From contig MGSS01000037.1 of the NCBI GenBank assembly GCA_001798595.1, positions 1 through 64,000 on the forward strand: DNA of 64,000 bases. The letters run 5' to 3'. Below, piece by piece: positions 44,868 through 53,505 of the stretch. The stretch is from Deltaproteobacteria bacterium RIFCSPLOWO2_12_FULL_60_19 (GTDB taxonomy: Bacteria; Desulfobacterota; Binatia; UBA9968). Both the position numbers and the translations under genes were made by a program. The notes beneath the pieces are model-generated. The model ran no database searches. It was not told where the DNA came from and saw only the letters and a program-made list of their open reading frames with translations. Position 1 is the first letter of the stretch, and each line of letters begins with the position of its first letter.

Positions 44868-45439
44868 AAGAAGCGATTGTAAGAGCGTTCGAGGACAGCG
44901 TCCGAACGAAGAAGTCCTTCCTGAAAGAGAACCTGGAGACCCTTCTGACGGTCATCGATCTGATTGCGCAGGCCTTTATCCGCGGCAACAAGCTCCTGCT
45001 GTTCGGCAACGGCGGCAGCGCCGCGGACGCCCAGCACATCGCGGCGGAATTCGTCAACCGCTTCCGCATCGATCGGCCTCCGCTGCCTGCCTTGGCGCTG
45101 ACGACCGACACTTCGGCGATCACCAGCATCGCCAACGACTACGATTACAAAGAGATTTTCGCCAAGCAGGTAAAGGCGCTGGGCAAGGAGGGCGATATTG
45201 CCATTGCAATTTCCACCAGCGGCAACGCGGCGAATGTCCTGGCGGCGATCGACGCCTGCAAGAAATTAAAAATCACCACGGTCGCGCTGACGGGCGGGGA
45301 CGGTGGAAAGATGGCCCGCAAGGTGGATCATCTGCTCTGCGTCTCCGAAGGCAAAAACACCGCGCGCATCCAGGAAACGCATATCCTCGTCGGCCACGTG
45401 ATCTGCGAGATGGTGGACCAGAAGCTCTTCTCGGCGTAA
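44864..45439 (+). CDS. gmhA: Sedoheptulose 7-phosphate isomerase
   Basis: First step of ADP-heptose synthesis for lipopolysaccharide. The 191-residue SIS protein has FGNGGSAADAQHIAAEFVNR, ALTTDTSAITSIANDY, ISTSGNAANV and the C-terminal IQETHILVGHVICEMVD. The ATG overlaps the stop of the cupin gene by 4 bases; the frame further upstream is a shadow of the cupin gene. Its presence supports a Gram-negative cell. Confidence 0.92.
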   Translation: MKEAIVRAFEDSVRTKKSFLKENLETLLTVIDLIAQAFIRGNKLLLFGNGGSAADAQHIAAEFVNRFRIDRPPLPALALTTDTSAITSIANDYDYKEIFAKQVKALGKEGDIAIAISTSGNAANVLAAIDACKKLKITTVALTGGDGGKMARKVDHLLCVSEGKNTARIQETHILVGHVICEMVDQKLFSA

Positions 45440-45565
45440 TTCATTTTTACCGTTGCCCAGCCACCTCGTTTCCGTGCTACAATTCGGCACGGGCCGAAAT
45501 TCCTAGCCAAACATAGTTGAAATTCTCGGTTGAAGTTTGGACTACAGAATCGGAAAAGAGATGAC

Positions 45566-45638
45566 TCGCGCAAATGCGCAAAGGGCGCCAAGTTCGGAGA
45601 AGTATTTCTTTCTTCGCGTTCTTGGCGTCTTGGCGCGA
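45566..45638. repeat. Imperfect inverted repeat between gmhA and the FAD oxidoreductase gene
   Basis: TCGCGCAAATGCGCAAAGG with GCGCCAAG on the left faces CTTCGCGTTCTTGGCGTC and TTGGCGCGA on the right. The two arms are reverse-complementary with mismatches and share the GCGCCAAG / CTTGGCGC theme. The 258-base gap holds no gene that I can see. It is probably a dispersed non-coding palindrome. Confidence 0.45.
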
Positions 45639-45697
45639 TATATTTTGTTGAAGTCGTTTTGTTCAAGATTTAAAGCGTAAGAAACTAACACTTCAAC

Positions 45698-46873
45698 ATG
45701 CAGTTAGATGTTCTCATCTTCGGCGGGGGGGCGGCGGGCCTGTGGTGCCTCGACCGCTTTCGCCGGGCCGGCTACCATGCGATTCTGCTTGAAGCCAAGG
45801 CGCTGGGCCGCGGGCAGACGATCCAGGCTCAAGGCATCATTCATGGCGGGGGCAAGTACGGTTTACGCGGCGTGCGCGATTTTTCCGCGCTCCGAACTAC
45901 CAGCGCCATGCCCGAGCGCTGGCGGCGCCATCTCGCCGGCGAGATCGAGCCGAATCTCAGCGGCGCGCGCCTGCTCTCGGACCGTTGCCATCTCTGGCTG
46001 CCGCGCGGATCGTCAATCGCCTGGGCCCAGTCGTGGGGCTTTGTGCCGTTGATCGCCAAGGCCGGCCTGCTCGCCACCCGACCGCAAAAAGTGCGCCGCG
46101 CCGACTGGCCGCAAGCGCTCAGCGGCGCCGCGCTGGCGGTCTACGCGCTCGCCGAGCCGGTTATTTCCACCGGCTCCTTGCTTCAGGCGCTTGCGGCGCG
46201 GCAGCAAAAATTTATTTTTTCCTACGACGCCCCCGCCGTGCGCTTCGCCGGGGCGGAGGTGCGAATCGCGGGCGGCGTCATTGAGCCCCGCGCCGTTGTG
46301 CTTGCGGCCGGCGAGGGAAACGGCGGCTTACTTACGCACATCGACGTGAACGGCGACGTGATGCAGCGCCGCCCACTGGGCATGGTGCTCTTGAGAGGAA
46401 ATCTCCCGCCGCTGTTCGGCCACTGCGTCGTTGGCGGAAAAACCCAGCTTACCATAACGGCGCCGGCCGACGGCATCTGGCAGGTCGGCGGTGAAATCGC
46501 CGAGCAGCTCGCATCCGAAGAGAACCCGGAGCGCGCTCGGCAGCGGGCGATGGCTGAGATACGACGCCGTCTGCCGGGCCTGGAGCTTTCCCGAATCGAG
46601 ATCGCAATCTATCGCGCGGTCCGCGCCGAGGCCCGCACGAGCAACCTCCGGCGGCCCAGCGGCGTGCACGTAAGCCGCGTGGCGCCGCGCACGGTGGTTG
46701 CCTGGCCCACCAAGCTCGCCCTCATCCCCGTCCTGGCCGACGAGGTCTTCGACATCGTGACTATGGAGCTGAGGCAGCCGGCACGATACGATGCGACGGC
46801 GCTGCCGCCGTGGCCGACGCCGCCGGTGGCGCGCTATCCATGGGAGGAGGCCCAATGGTTCCCCGCCCGCTAG
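45698..46873 (+). CDS. FAD-dependent oxidoreductase (DAO-like)
   Basis: The 391-residue protein starts with a Rossmann dinucleotide fold (FGGGAAGLWCLDRFRRAG, GGGAAG at 9-14) and LLEAKALGRGQTIQAQG, the DAO-family FAD site that follows. A second part has AVVLAAGEGN. It is similar in layout to glycerol-3-phosphate or amino-acid oxidases, but the substrate cannot be told. Its last 19 bases overlap the aldo-keto reductase gene. Confidence 0.78.
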   Translation: MQLDVLIFGGGAAGLWCLDRFRRAGYHAILLEAKALGRGQTIQAQGIIHGGGKYGLRGVRDFSALRTTSAMPERWRRHLAGEIEPNLSGARLLSDRCHLWLPRGSSIAWAQSWGFVPLIAKAGLLATRPQKVRRADWPQALSGAALAVYALAEPVISTGSLLQALAARQQKFIFSYDAPAVRFAGAEVRIAGGVIEPRAVVLAAGEGNGGLLTHIDVNGDVMQRRPLGMVLLRGNLPPLFGHCVVGGKTQLTITAPADGIWQVGGEIAEQLASEENPERARQRAMAEIRRRLPGLELSRIEIAIYRAVRAEARTSNLRRPSGVHVSRVAPRTVVAWPTKLALIPVLADEVFDIVTMELRQPARYDATALPPWPTPPVARYPWEEAQWFPAR

Positions 46874-47622
46874 GCCGCACGCGCATTCAAGTAAGCCCGA
46901 TCGGCCTTGGAACGACGAAGCTCGGGCGCAACACCGACGTGAAGTATCCGAAGCCGTTCGAGTTGCCGTCGGATAAACAGGTCTACGAATTGCTCGAAAC
47001 GGCGCTGACGCTCGGCGTGAATCTGATCGATACCGCGCCGGCCTACGGGGAAAGCGAGGCCAGGCTCGGGCCTTTCGTTGAGAAACAGCGTGACCGCCTG
47101 GTGCTGTGCACCAAGTGCGGCGAGAAGTACGAGCATGGACGCTCGACCTATGATTTTTCCGCCGCCGCCGTGGTGGCTTCGGCTGAAGAAAGCCTGCGTC
47201 GCTTGAGAACCGATTGTCTCGACATGCTGCTGCTTCATTCCGACGCGCGGGATGCGGAAATCTTGACTCAGACCGACGCGCTCGAAGGGCTTACGCGCAT
47301 AAAGCAGAGCGGCAAGGCGCGCGCGATAGGAATCTCCGCACGAACGCCGGCGGGGATCGCGGCAGCGTCACGAACGCTCGACGTCATTATGGCGCCGTTC
47401 AGCGAGAGAGAATACGGGCTGGCTGACGCGCTTCAGAAGGCTCACAATGCCGGCCTCGGCGTTCTGGCAATTAAAGGGCTTTTCAGCGGACATGTGGAAG
47501 CGCGGGCGGCGATCGAGTTCGTGCTCCGCCAACCGTTTATCGATGCGCTGATTGTAGGGACGATTAACCCGGCCCATCTCAGAGAAGCCGTCGACGCGGC
47601 GGAGTCTCAAGAACGGGCGTGA
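46855..47622 (+). CDS. Aldo/keto reductase
   Basis: The 255-residue protein starts MVPRPLGRTRIQVSPIGLGTTKLG and has the catalytic residues Asp and Tyr in LIDTAPAYGES, Lys in VLCTKCGE and His in LLLHSD. The ATG at 46855 follows GGGAGGAGG at 46842-46850. It overlaps the FAD oxidoreductase by 19 bases and is probably co-transcribed. It is shorter than average (about 300 residues) at the C-terminus. The substrate is unknown. Confidence 0.85.
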   Translation: MVPRPLGRTRIQVSPIGLGTTKLGRNTDVKYPKPFELPSDKQVYELLETALTLGVNLIDTAPAYGESEARLGPFVEKQRDRLVLCTKCGEKYEHGRSTYDFSAAAVVASAEESLRRLRTDCLDMLLLHSDARDAEILTQTDALEGLTRIKQSGKARAIGISARTPAGIAAASRTLDVIMAPFSEREYGLADALQKAHNAGLGVLAIKGLFSGHVEARAAIEFVLRQPFIDALIVGTINPAHLREAVDAAESQERA

Positions 47623-47626
47623 ACGA

Positions 47627-47710
47627 TTTGTGGGGGCAGACCTATGTGTCTGCCCTGTTCCCATGCGTGCCTGTGCGGGCCGGGCAATCACACAGGATTG
47701 CCCCTACAAA
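47627..47710. mobile_element. MITE-like palindromic element, GGGGC family
   Basis: The ends TTTGTGGGGGCAGACC (from 47627) and GGATTGCCCCTACAAA (to 47710) are near-perfect inverted repeats. Each end also folds on itself: GGCAGAC...GTCTGCC on the left, GGGCAATC...GATTGCCC on the right, with a roughly 25-base middle. The same two-hairpin plan occurs at 60643-60720. It carries no gene, starts 5 bases after the aldo-keto reductase stop, and its right end supplies the stop codon of the broken PIN gene. Confidence 0.6.
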
Positions 47711-47772
47711 ATGATGATCCCGTTTATTTTGGCAAGGAAGATGAGTGCGCTCGTATCGGTAACGGCGGGCAT
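47704..47772 (-). pseudogene. Truncated PIN-domain toxin fragment
   Basis: A 22-codon frame on the minus strand reads MPAVTDTSALIFLAKINGII and ends in TAG. This is the start of a PIN nuclease (DUF3368-like), where V-x-DTS-x-LI-x-LAKI is the first strand and first catalytic Asp. Full proteins are about 150 residues; here the frame is cut off exactly where the GGGGC palindromic element begins. Its ATG overlaps the UPF0175 stop (TAATG), the normal antitoxin-toxin coupling. Confidence 0.7.
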
Positions 47773-48050
47773 TACTCGGCACGAGCTTTGGCGTCCGATA
47801 CCTCGCGTTCCAACTTTTCGGGCGTGTAGTTGAATACCGACACGCGGTAGCGGCCGAGACCCACTAAGAAGCTTACCCGATCCGTGCCGGCCAGCGCCGC
47901 CGCCTTTCCGGAGGAGATCTTACCCAGCTCGTAGAGCTTCACCGCCGCCAGCATTTTTAGCTCTTGGGCAAACTCTTCCTTGCTCTCGTGAAGAGATAAG
48001 CGGACATCCACCGGATACTCCACGCTCACGCTCTCATTGGGTTCGCTCAT
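47772..48050 (-). CDS. UPF0175-family antitoxin-like protein
   Basis: The 92-residue protein has EYPVDVRLSLHESKEEFAQELKMLAAVKLYELGKISSGKAAALAGTDRVSF (read as consecutive UPF0175 motifs): a hydrophobic repeat and the helix-turn-helix-like KISSGKAAALAG. These proteins usually accompany a PIN-type toxin. The ATG at 48050 is preceded by AGAGGAG. Its toxin partner is truncated, so it may be an orphan antitoxin or be decaying. Confidence 0.75.
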   Translation of the reverse strand: MSEPNESVSVEYPVDVRLSLHESKEEFAQELKMLAAVKLYELGKISSGKAAALAGTDRVSFLVGLGRYRVSVFNYTPEKLEREVSDAKARAE

Positions 48051-48178
48051 AAGGCGGGCTCCTCTGACAATGAGAAAGTTTACTTCCCGTCCCGCCGGAA
48101 AACAAGAGCCGCTCCGCCTTGAACCTCGCTTTACCCCTGAGGAAATTTCCGTTAGATTGGGCCGGCGAACCATCTCTT

Positions 48179-48991
48179 ATGGAGCACCGGCTCATCACAC
48201 TCACCACGGACTTCGGCCACCAGGATCCCTTCGTCGGGATCATGAAGGGCGTGATCTTCAGCATCAACCCCAACGCCCGGATTATCGACTTGAGCCACGG
48301 GATTCCGCCTCAGGACATCAGGGCGGGCGCGCTGGCGCTCTGCCGCTCCGCGCCGTTCTTCCCGCGCGGAACGATCCACGTCGCCGTCGTCGACCCTGGA
48401 GTAGGAAGCGAGCGGAGGCCGATTCTGATCGAGGCCGGGGGCGTTTTTTTTGTCGGTCCGGACAACGGCATTCTGAGTCTCGCCGGGGAGGGGAAGCGAG
48501 TAAACTGGATTATCGATCTGTCGGACGACACCTACCACCTGAAACCCACAAGCGCGACGTTTCACGGACGAGACATCTTCGCCCCCGTGGCCGCCCATCT
48601 GTCTCTGGGAATCCCCGCTTCGGAGTTCGGCGAGCCTGCGAAGGACTACGTTCGTCTTCGCTTGCCGGAGATTGTCCGATCCGCCGGCGCTATCCAGGGA
48701 GAAGTCCTCTACATCGACAGCTTCGGCAACCTCGTCACTAATATCCGGGAGCGCGACCTGCAAGCGATTCAGCCGCAGAATAGTTCGATAAGCCTGGGCA
48801 ACGTGACGATCCACGGGATTTCGCCCAACTATTCCAGCGCCCGGCAGAACGATTACGTCGCTGTAATCAACAGTTGGGGCCTGCTCGAAATCTCCTGCTT
48901 CAAGGGGAACGCCCACCATCGCTCCGGCGCGAATACCGGCGACCGTGTCGAGGTCCGTCTTGGTAAAGACGATCGAGGACAAACTCCGTGA
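48179..48991 (+). CDS. SAM hydrolase / SAM-hydroxide adenosyltransferase (DUF62)
   Basis: These enzymes hydrolyse S-adenosylmethionine to adenosine and methionine. The 270-residue protein has LTTDFGHQDPFVGIMKG, IDLSHGI, VVDPGVGS, GPDNGIL and FHGRDIFAPVAAHL, the family signature set. The ATG at 48179 fits the family start; the frame is open upstream to a TTG at 48119 without support. It is divergent from UPF0175 and overlaps the protease gene by 4 bases (GTGA). Confidence 0.9.
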   Translation: MEHRLITLTTDFGHQDPFVGIMKGVIFSINPNARIIDLSHGIPPQDIRAGALALCRSAPFFPRGTIHVAVVDPGVGSERRPILIEAGGVFFVGPDNGILSLAGEGKRVNWIIDLSDDTYHLKPTSATFHGRDIFAPVAAHLSLGIPASEFGEPAKDYVRLRLPEIVRSAGAIQGEVLYIDSFGNLVTNIRERDLQAIQPQNSSISLGNVTIHGISPNYSSARQNDYVAVINSWGLLEISCFKGNAHHRSGANTGDRVEVRLGKDDRGQTP

Positions 48992-50001
48992 CGGAAGAGA
49001 CCCGCCGGCCGGGAAAAACCCGGCTCCATATTATTTTGTTTCTCATTACGCTGCTGACCACGACGGCAGCCGGGGCGTTGCAAACGGGCGCCGATCCTCT
49101 CGAAGATCCCTGGGCGCTCCTCTCCGGTCTCCCTTTCTCCCTTACGCTGATGTCGATCCTCCTGGTGCATGAGATGGGTCATTACCTTGTGTCGCGCCAC
49201 CACGGCGTGAAAGCGACGCTTCCCTACTTCATTCCGGCGCCGTCGTTCATCGGCACCTTCGGCGCGTTCATCAGAATGCAGTCTCCTCCGCCGGACCGGC
49301 GATCGCTGTTCGATGTGGCCGCGGCCGGCCCTCTGGCCGGTCTGGTGCTTGCGGTTCCTGCGGTGATCGTTGGGTTGCACCTTTCAACAGTGACCCCGGC
49401 GGTGACGCAGAGCGGCGGCATCGCTCTGGGTTCATCTCTGCTGCTCAGCTTCCTCAGCCAAATGACACTCGGCCTGCTGCCCGACGAAGCAAACATCGCG
49501 CTCCATCCGATCGGTTTCGCCGGCTGGATCGGGCTGCTCGTCACAGCGCTAAATCTTTTGCCCGTGGGACAGTTGGACGGCGGCCATGTGATCTATGCCC
49601 TATTCGGACGGCGATCCATTTGGATAGCGCGCCTCGCGCTGGCGACGATCCTTATGCTCGGCGTGTTGCGCTGGTGGGACGGCTGGCTCATCTGGGGCGT
49701 CTTGCTGCTCTTCTTGGGCGTGCGCCATCCACCGCCTTTGGACCCCTACACCCCGCTCGATTTCAAGCGAAAGGTCCTCGGCTGGATCACGCTGGCGATG
49801 CTCGCCGCGACTTTTACTCCCGTGCCGTTTACAATTTCGGAGCCGGAGGTGTATCAAGAGCAGCACAGCCCCGAGCCGGACGAGCCGCCGCTGCCGGTGA
49901 GAGAACAGGAGGTCTTCGATGAGCGAGAGACTAAGCTGGGATCAGTATTTTATGACCATCACCCGGCAGGTGGCGGAACGCTCGACCTGCGCCCGAGCTA
50001 A
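48988..50001 (+). CDS. Site-2 protease family membrane metalloprotease (M50)
   Basis: The intramembrane zinc protease has HEMGH at 61-65 and the second metal motif [14 protein letters not shown] at 187-200 in a polytopic protein of 337 residues. The [15 protein letters not shown] segment is typical of the group. Starts with GTG overlapping the previous stop. The last 83 bases run over the dCMP deaminase gene in another frame and encode an acidic then basic tail with no membrane part; the natural end may lie near 49920, so a lost stop or frameshift is possible. Confidence 0.83.
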   Translation: MTEETRRPGKTRLHIILFLITLLTTTAAGALQTGADPLEDPWALLSGLPFSLTLMSILLVHEMGHYLVSRHHGVKATLPYFIPAPSFIGTFGAFIRMQSPPPDRRSLFDVAAAGPLAGLVLAVPAVIVGLHLSTVTPAVTQSGGIALGSSLLLSFLSQMTLGLLPDEANIALHPIGFAGWIGLLVTALNLLPVGQLDGGHVIYALFGRRSIWIARLALATILMLGVLRWWDGWLIWGVLLLFLGVRHPPPLDPYTPLDFKRKVLGWITLAMLAATFTPVPFTISEPEVYQEQHSPEPDEPPLPVREQEVFDERETKLGSVFYDHHPAGGGTLDLRPS

Positions 50002-50380
50002 GGTCGGCGCGGTCATCGTGCGCGAGAAGAGCATCCTCGCCACCGGCTACAACGGCGCGCCGGCCGGCATGCCGCACTGCACCGAGGCGGGCTGCTTGAT
50101 TTACGAATCCAAGACACCGAACGGCGATACCGAAGAGAACTGCTTTCGCACGATCCACGCCGAGATCAACGCCATCGCGCAGGCGGCGAAGAACGGCGCG
50201 AGCATCAAGGACGCCGCGATCTATATCACCCACACCCCCTGCATCCACTGCCTCAAAGTGCTGGTCAACACCGGCATCCGCGACATCTACTACGAGCGCC
50301 CCTACAAGCTCCACACGCTGGAGGAAATCCTCCGCCTCACGCAAGTGCGCCTGGAAAAAGTCGACCCGCCGCAAAAATAA
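49919..50380 (+). CDS. dCMP deaminase (ComEB-like cytidine/deoxycytidylate deaminase)
   Basis: Makes dUMP from dCMP. The 153-residue protein has the zinc site HAE at 80-82 and PCIHC at 107-111, with [18 protein letters not shown] in front. AGGAGG precedes the ATG at 49919. It overlaps the protease gene by 83 bases. It ends at a strong convergent terminator facing the ATP synthase genes. Confidence 0.9.
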   Translation: MSERLSWDQYFMTITRQVAERSTCARAKVGAVIVREKSILATGYNGAPAGMPHCTEAGCLIYESKTPNGDTEENCFRTIHAEINAIAQAAKNGASIKDAAIYITHTPCIHCLKVLVNTGIRDIYYERPYKLHTLEEILRLTQVRLEKVDPPQK

Positions 50381-50410
50381 AAGGGGCGAGACCGAAGCCC
50401 CGCCCCTTTT
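50379..50410. terminator. Bidirectional terminator between dCMP deaminase and atpE
   Basis: AAAAGGGGCG (50379-50388) and CGCCCCTTTT (50401-50410) form a 10-bp perfect stem with a 12-base loop. A-run on one side and T-run on the other allow it to end transcription from both convergent directions. Confidence 0.8.
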
Positions 50411-50429
50411 TCCCTGCTCCTCTAAAACC

Positions 50430-50756
50430 CTAGATCTTGCCCTGAAGAAAGAACGCGATAACGAACGCGTAGAGGGCAAGCGCCTCGATGAAGGCGAGAC
50501 CGAGAATCATCGGCAGCTGAATCCTGTCTGCCGCATTCGGATTGCGCCCGATGCTTTCCATCGCGGCCGCGGCCATACGTCCCTGGCCTAAAGCCGCGCC
50601 GAAAGCGCCGATCGCTATGGCCAACCCGGCGGCGATCGCAAGGGCAGCCTTGGTATTCGAATCCCCGGCCGCTCCGGCGGTTTCCGCCGCCGCCATGGCG
50701 ACGCCGGAAAACAAAACTACCAGCGTTACAATCGCCAACGACACTATCTTTCGCAT
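50430..50756 (-). CDS. atpE: ATP synthase Fo subunit c
   Basis: The 108-residue proteolipid has a cleavable-looking signal segment (about 1-23, ending AMA) before the two membrane helices, with GAALGQG and [10 protein letters not shown] in the loop and the ion-binding Glu at residue 91 ([10 protein letters not shown]). Ala rather than Ser or Thr after that Glu suggests proton use. It is downstream of atpB on the minus strand. Confidence 0.93.
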   Translation of the reverse strand: MRKIVSLAIVTLVVLFSGVAMAAAETAGAAGDSNTKAALAIAAGLAIAIGAFGAALGQGRMAAAAMESIGRNPNAADRIQLPMILGLAFIEALALYAFVIAFFLQGKI

Positions 50757-50832
50757 CTTTTACCTCCTTTCCAGCGGATGATCATGCCTCTTCCATCTCC
50801 TCTCTCATCATCCTCGCCGCAAGGCGATCCGC

Positions 50833-51540
50833 TCAGTGCTCATGGCTGATAGCCATGGCGACATAAATCACGCTAAGTATGGTAAAGACCGCAGCCTGTA
50901 TGACTGAAACCAACGTGCCCAAAATATAAAACAGCACGGGAACGACGAGCTTGGTCAAGTTGCTGAAGATCTCCAGCACTAGATGATCGCCGAACATGTT
51001 GCCGTAAAGACGTATGGAAAGAGAAACGGGCCGGAATACGTGGGAAAACAGTTCTATGACAATAAAGAGTGGCGCAAGAAAAAGCACCGGTCCCATGAAC
51101 TGCTTGAAGTAACCCGCTCCATGCTCGCGGACGCCGAAATAGTGGTAGGCGACGAACACGATAAGTCCCATGCCTAAATTATTCAAAAAACTGCTCGTCG
51201 GAGGCGTAAAGCCGGGAATCAGGCCGGAGAGGTTGGCGAGCAATATGAACAGGAACAAGCTGCCGAAGAGGGGCACATACTTGCGGCCTTTCTTTCCGAT
51301 GATGCTATCGCTCAACCCAACGACGATCTCGACCAGGACTTCCATCGCGTTCCTAACGCTGAGGCGCTCCTCGGGAACGACCGGATCTTTGGCGCTCGAC
51401 ACGGACCGCCTGAAAACAAAGGCGAGCGCCACCAACGCTCCCATGACGACAAGTGCAGTGAAATTAGTTTCGCCCAGCAAACTCAGGGGATACGGCAGGA
51501 ATGGATGTATAGCCGAGTGCCAGGTAAAAGGATGCTCCAT
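50833..51540 (-). CDS. atpB: ATP synthase Fo subunit a
   Basis: The 235-residue polytopic protein shows LANLSGLIPGFTPPTS, the functional Arg in VSLSIRLYGNMFGDH and a C-terminal segment with AAVFTILSVIYVAMAI. These match AtpB. It starts directly after the atpI stop and precedes atpE. The F1 genes are not nearby. Confidence 0.93.
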   Translation of the reverse strand: MEHPFTWHSAIHPFLPYPLSLLGETNFTALVVMGALVALAFVFRRSVSSAKDPVVPEERLSVRNAMEVLVEIVVGLSDSIIGKKGRKYVPLFGSLFLFILLANLSGLIPGFTPPTSSFLNNLGMGLIVFVAYHYFGVREHGAGYFKQFMGPVLFLAPLFIVIELFSHVFRPVSLSIRLYGNMFGDHLVLEIFSNLTKLVVPVLFYILGTLVSVIQAAVFTILSVIYVAMAISHEH

Positions 51541-51918
51541 TTATCCACCTACCGAAAGGGTCCAGAGTCTTTCAAAAACAATCGCGATCAGCAGAGACGA
51601 AAAGCCGAGCGTAAATGACAGGGGGTCCAATTGGATCCGCAAAAACAAGGCGGCAACCAAACCCAAAAATAGTCCCATCTTCAGTATCAGCAAAAGAATT
51701 CCCGTCCTTACTCTTCCCTTGCCGGCAAATGGAGTCAGGACCCATCTTATGCCGCAACTCAAAAGTAAAAAGTTTACGCCCATGAATAGGGCGCCGGCAA
51801 AGAGCGCCCCAGGCTGCGCGATGCGCGTCGGAACCAACGCGAGCCACAGGCCGGCAACAAGCATCGCGTGCAGCGCCTCGATGCGAACGACCGTCGGTCC
51901 TAGAGCGTAATTCCTCAT
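51541..51918 (-). CDS. atpI: ATP synthase subunit I (assembly factor)
   Basis: The 125-residue protein has four membrane helices with short loops and few polar residues, as in the PF03899-type subunit I that helps assemble the c-ring. The location directly before atpB and its 4-base overlap with the upstream small gene (ATGA) support this. Sequence conservation in this family is weak, so the call depends on context. Confidence 0.75.
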   Translation of the reverse strand: MRNYALGPTVVRIEALHAMLVAGLWLALVPTRIAQPGALFAGALFMGVNFLLLSCGIRWVLTPFAGKGRVRTGILLLILKMGLFLGLVAALFLRIQLDPLSFTLGFSSLLIAIVFERLWTLSVGG

Positions 51919-52178
51919 CTTTTGTCCGTCTCACCTTGGGCAAAATATTTTAGATACTTGAGTAATCGAAACACCGCTCCGACAAAGCCCAACACGGCCG
52001 CGGCGACGGTAATCCACGGAGACGTACCAAACTGCCGATCGATCACGTAACCGACGACGAGTGAGCCTACGATTGTGCTCGGGATCTCCAGACCGATCGC
52101 GAGGTACTTGGCTATTTTGGCGAAGGGGAGATTAATTTTCCCCGGTTCCCCGCCAGGCCGCTGAGCGCCTTGCCCCAC
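51915..52178 (-). CDS. AtpZ/AtpQ-like ATP synthase accessory membrane protein
   Basis: The 87-residue protein has two membrane helices with GLEIPSTIVGSLVVGYVIDRQFGTSPW and a following helix, the pattern of the short AtpZ-type proteins (PF09527) encoded before atpI and atpB. A C-terminal basic tail follows. It forms a unit with atpI, atpB and atpE. It may help with assembly or cation transport. Confidence 0.75.
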   Translation of the reverse strand: MGQGAQRPGGEPGKINLPFAKIAKYLAIGLEIPSTIVGSLVVGYVIDRQFGTSPWITVAAAVLGFVGAVFRLLKYLKYFAQGETDKR

Positions 52179-52212
52179 TTCGCAGAAGGTCTATCATGCG
52201 GGCGCTTCCACT

Positions 52213-53505
52213 TCAACCTTTTGCTTCTTCGCGCGCCCACTCCTCGAAAGCAGCGACGGTCGCCTCTATGTCTGCGGCGCTGTGGCTAAGCGATAGAAAC
52301 GCCGCTTCAAACTGCGACGGCGGCCAGTAGATTCCCCGATCCAGCAGGCCGTGAAAGAAGCGGGCGAAGCGGGCCGTGTCTGAGCGGCGCGCTTCCTCGA
52401 CGCTGCGCACCGCCGCCGCGCCGAAAAAGAGCGTCAGCATCGACGCTCGCCGGTTCACTGCGCCCGCGATGTTGTAGCGGCGAAGAACGGTTTCAAAACC
52501 TTCCTGCAACGCCTTCCCTTTGGCTTCAAGCTCCTCATAGACGCCAGGCCGCGAGAGCTCCTCCAGCGTCGCCAGGCCGGCCGCGACGGCCAGTGGATTG
52601 CCCGAGAGCGTTCCCGCCTGATAGACCGGCCCCTCGGGCGCCAGCAAATCCATAATTGCCGCTTTGCCGCCAAAGGCGCCGAGCGGCAGGCCGCCGCCGA
52701 GGATTTTCCCCAAGCAGGTAAGGTCCGGACGAATGTTGAATAACTCCTGCGCCCCGCCGCGCGCCACGCGAAAGCCGGTGATCACCTCGTCGAAGATCAA
52801 CAACCCCCCGTGGCGGGCGGTCAGATCGCTTAGCGCCGACAGAAATCCCGGCGCGGGCGGGATCACTCCCATGTTGCCGCAGATCGGCTCGACGATCGCC
52901 GCCGCGATGGAGCCGCCCCGTTCAGCAAAGAGACGCTCAAGGCCGACCGTGTCGTTGAACTCCGCGACGATCGTCTCGGCCGCAAACGACGGCGGCACAC
53001 CGGCGCTGTCGGGCAATGCGAGCGTCGCCACGCCGGAGCCGGCCCGCGCCAGCAGCCCGTCGGAGTGGCCGTGGTAACAGCCGTCGAACTTAACGATCTT
53101 GGTCCGTCCCGAGGCCGCACGCGCCAGCCGTATCGCGCTCATCGACGCTTCGGTGCCCGAGCTGACAAGCCTGAGCTTCTCGATCGACGGAAAGCGCTCG
53201 CCGACCCTTTCCGCCAACTCCACCTCCCGCGCCGTGGGGGCGCCGAAGCTCGTGCCGCCTTCCAGCGTCCGTTTGAGCGCGCCGATCACCGGCGGGGGCG
53301 CGTGCCCCAGAATTAGCGGCCCCCAGGAGCAGACATAGTCGAGGTACTCCTTCCCGTCCGCGTCATAAAGCCGTGAGCCGCCGCCGCGCTCGATGAACCG
53401 GGGCTCGCCGCCCACCGCGCGCCACGCCCGCACCGGACTGTTCACTCCGCCGGGAATTTTTTTTCGCGCCCGCTCGTACAACGCGCCGGATTTCTTCGAA
53501 GCCAT
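52213..53505 (-). CDS. hemL: Glutamate-1-semialdehyde 2,1-aminomutase
   Basis: Makes 5-aminolevulinate for haem. The 430-residue PLP enzyme has the motifs SGTEASMSAIRLAR, KFDGCYHGHSDG, LIFDEVITGFRVA, the Schiff-base Lys in CLGKILGGGLPLGAFGG and a normal start. It lies 34 bases before the Fo genes, the order hemL-atpZ-atpI-atpB-atpE, which is shared with some deltaproteobacteria. Confidence 0.94.
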   Translation of the reverse strand: MASKKSGALYERARKKIPGGVNSPVRAWRAVGGEPRFIERGGGSRLYDADGKEYLDYVCSWGPLILGHAPPPVIGALKRTLEGGTSFGAPTAREVELAERVGERFPSIEKLRLVSSGTEASMSAIRLARAASGRTKIVKFDGCYHGHSDGLLARAGSGVATLALPDSAGVPPSFAAETIVAEFNDTVGLERLFAERGGSIAAAIVEPICGNMGVIPPAPGFLSALSDLTARHGGLLIFDEVITGFRVARGGAQELFNIRPDLTCLGKILGGGLPLGAFGGKAAIMDLLAPEGPVYQAGTLSGNPLAVAAGLATLEELSRPGVYEELEAKGKALQEGFETVLRRYNIAGAVNRRASMLTLFFGAAAVRSVEEARRSDTARFARFFHGLLDRGIYWPPSQFEAAFLSLSHSAADIEATVAAFEEWAREEAKG

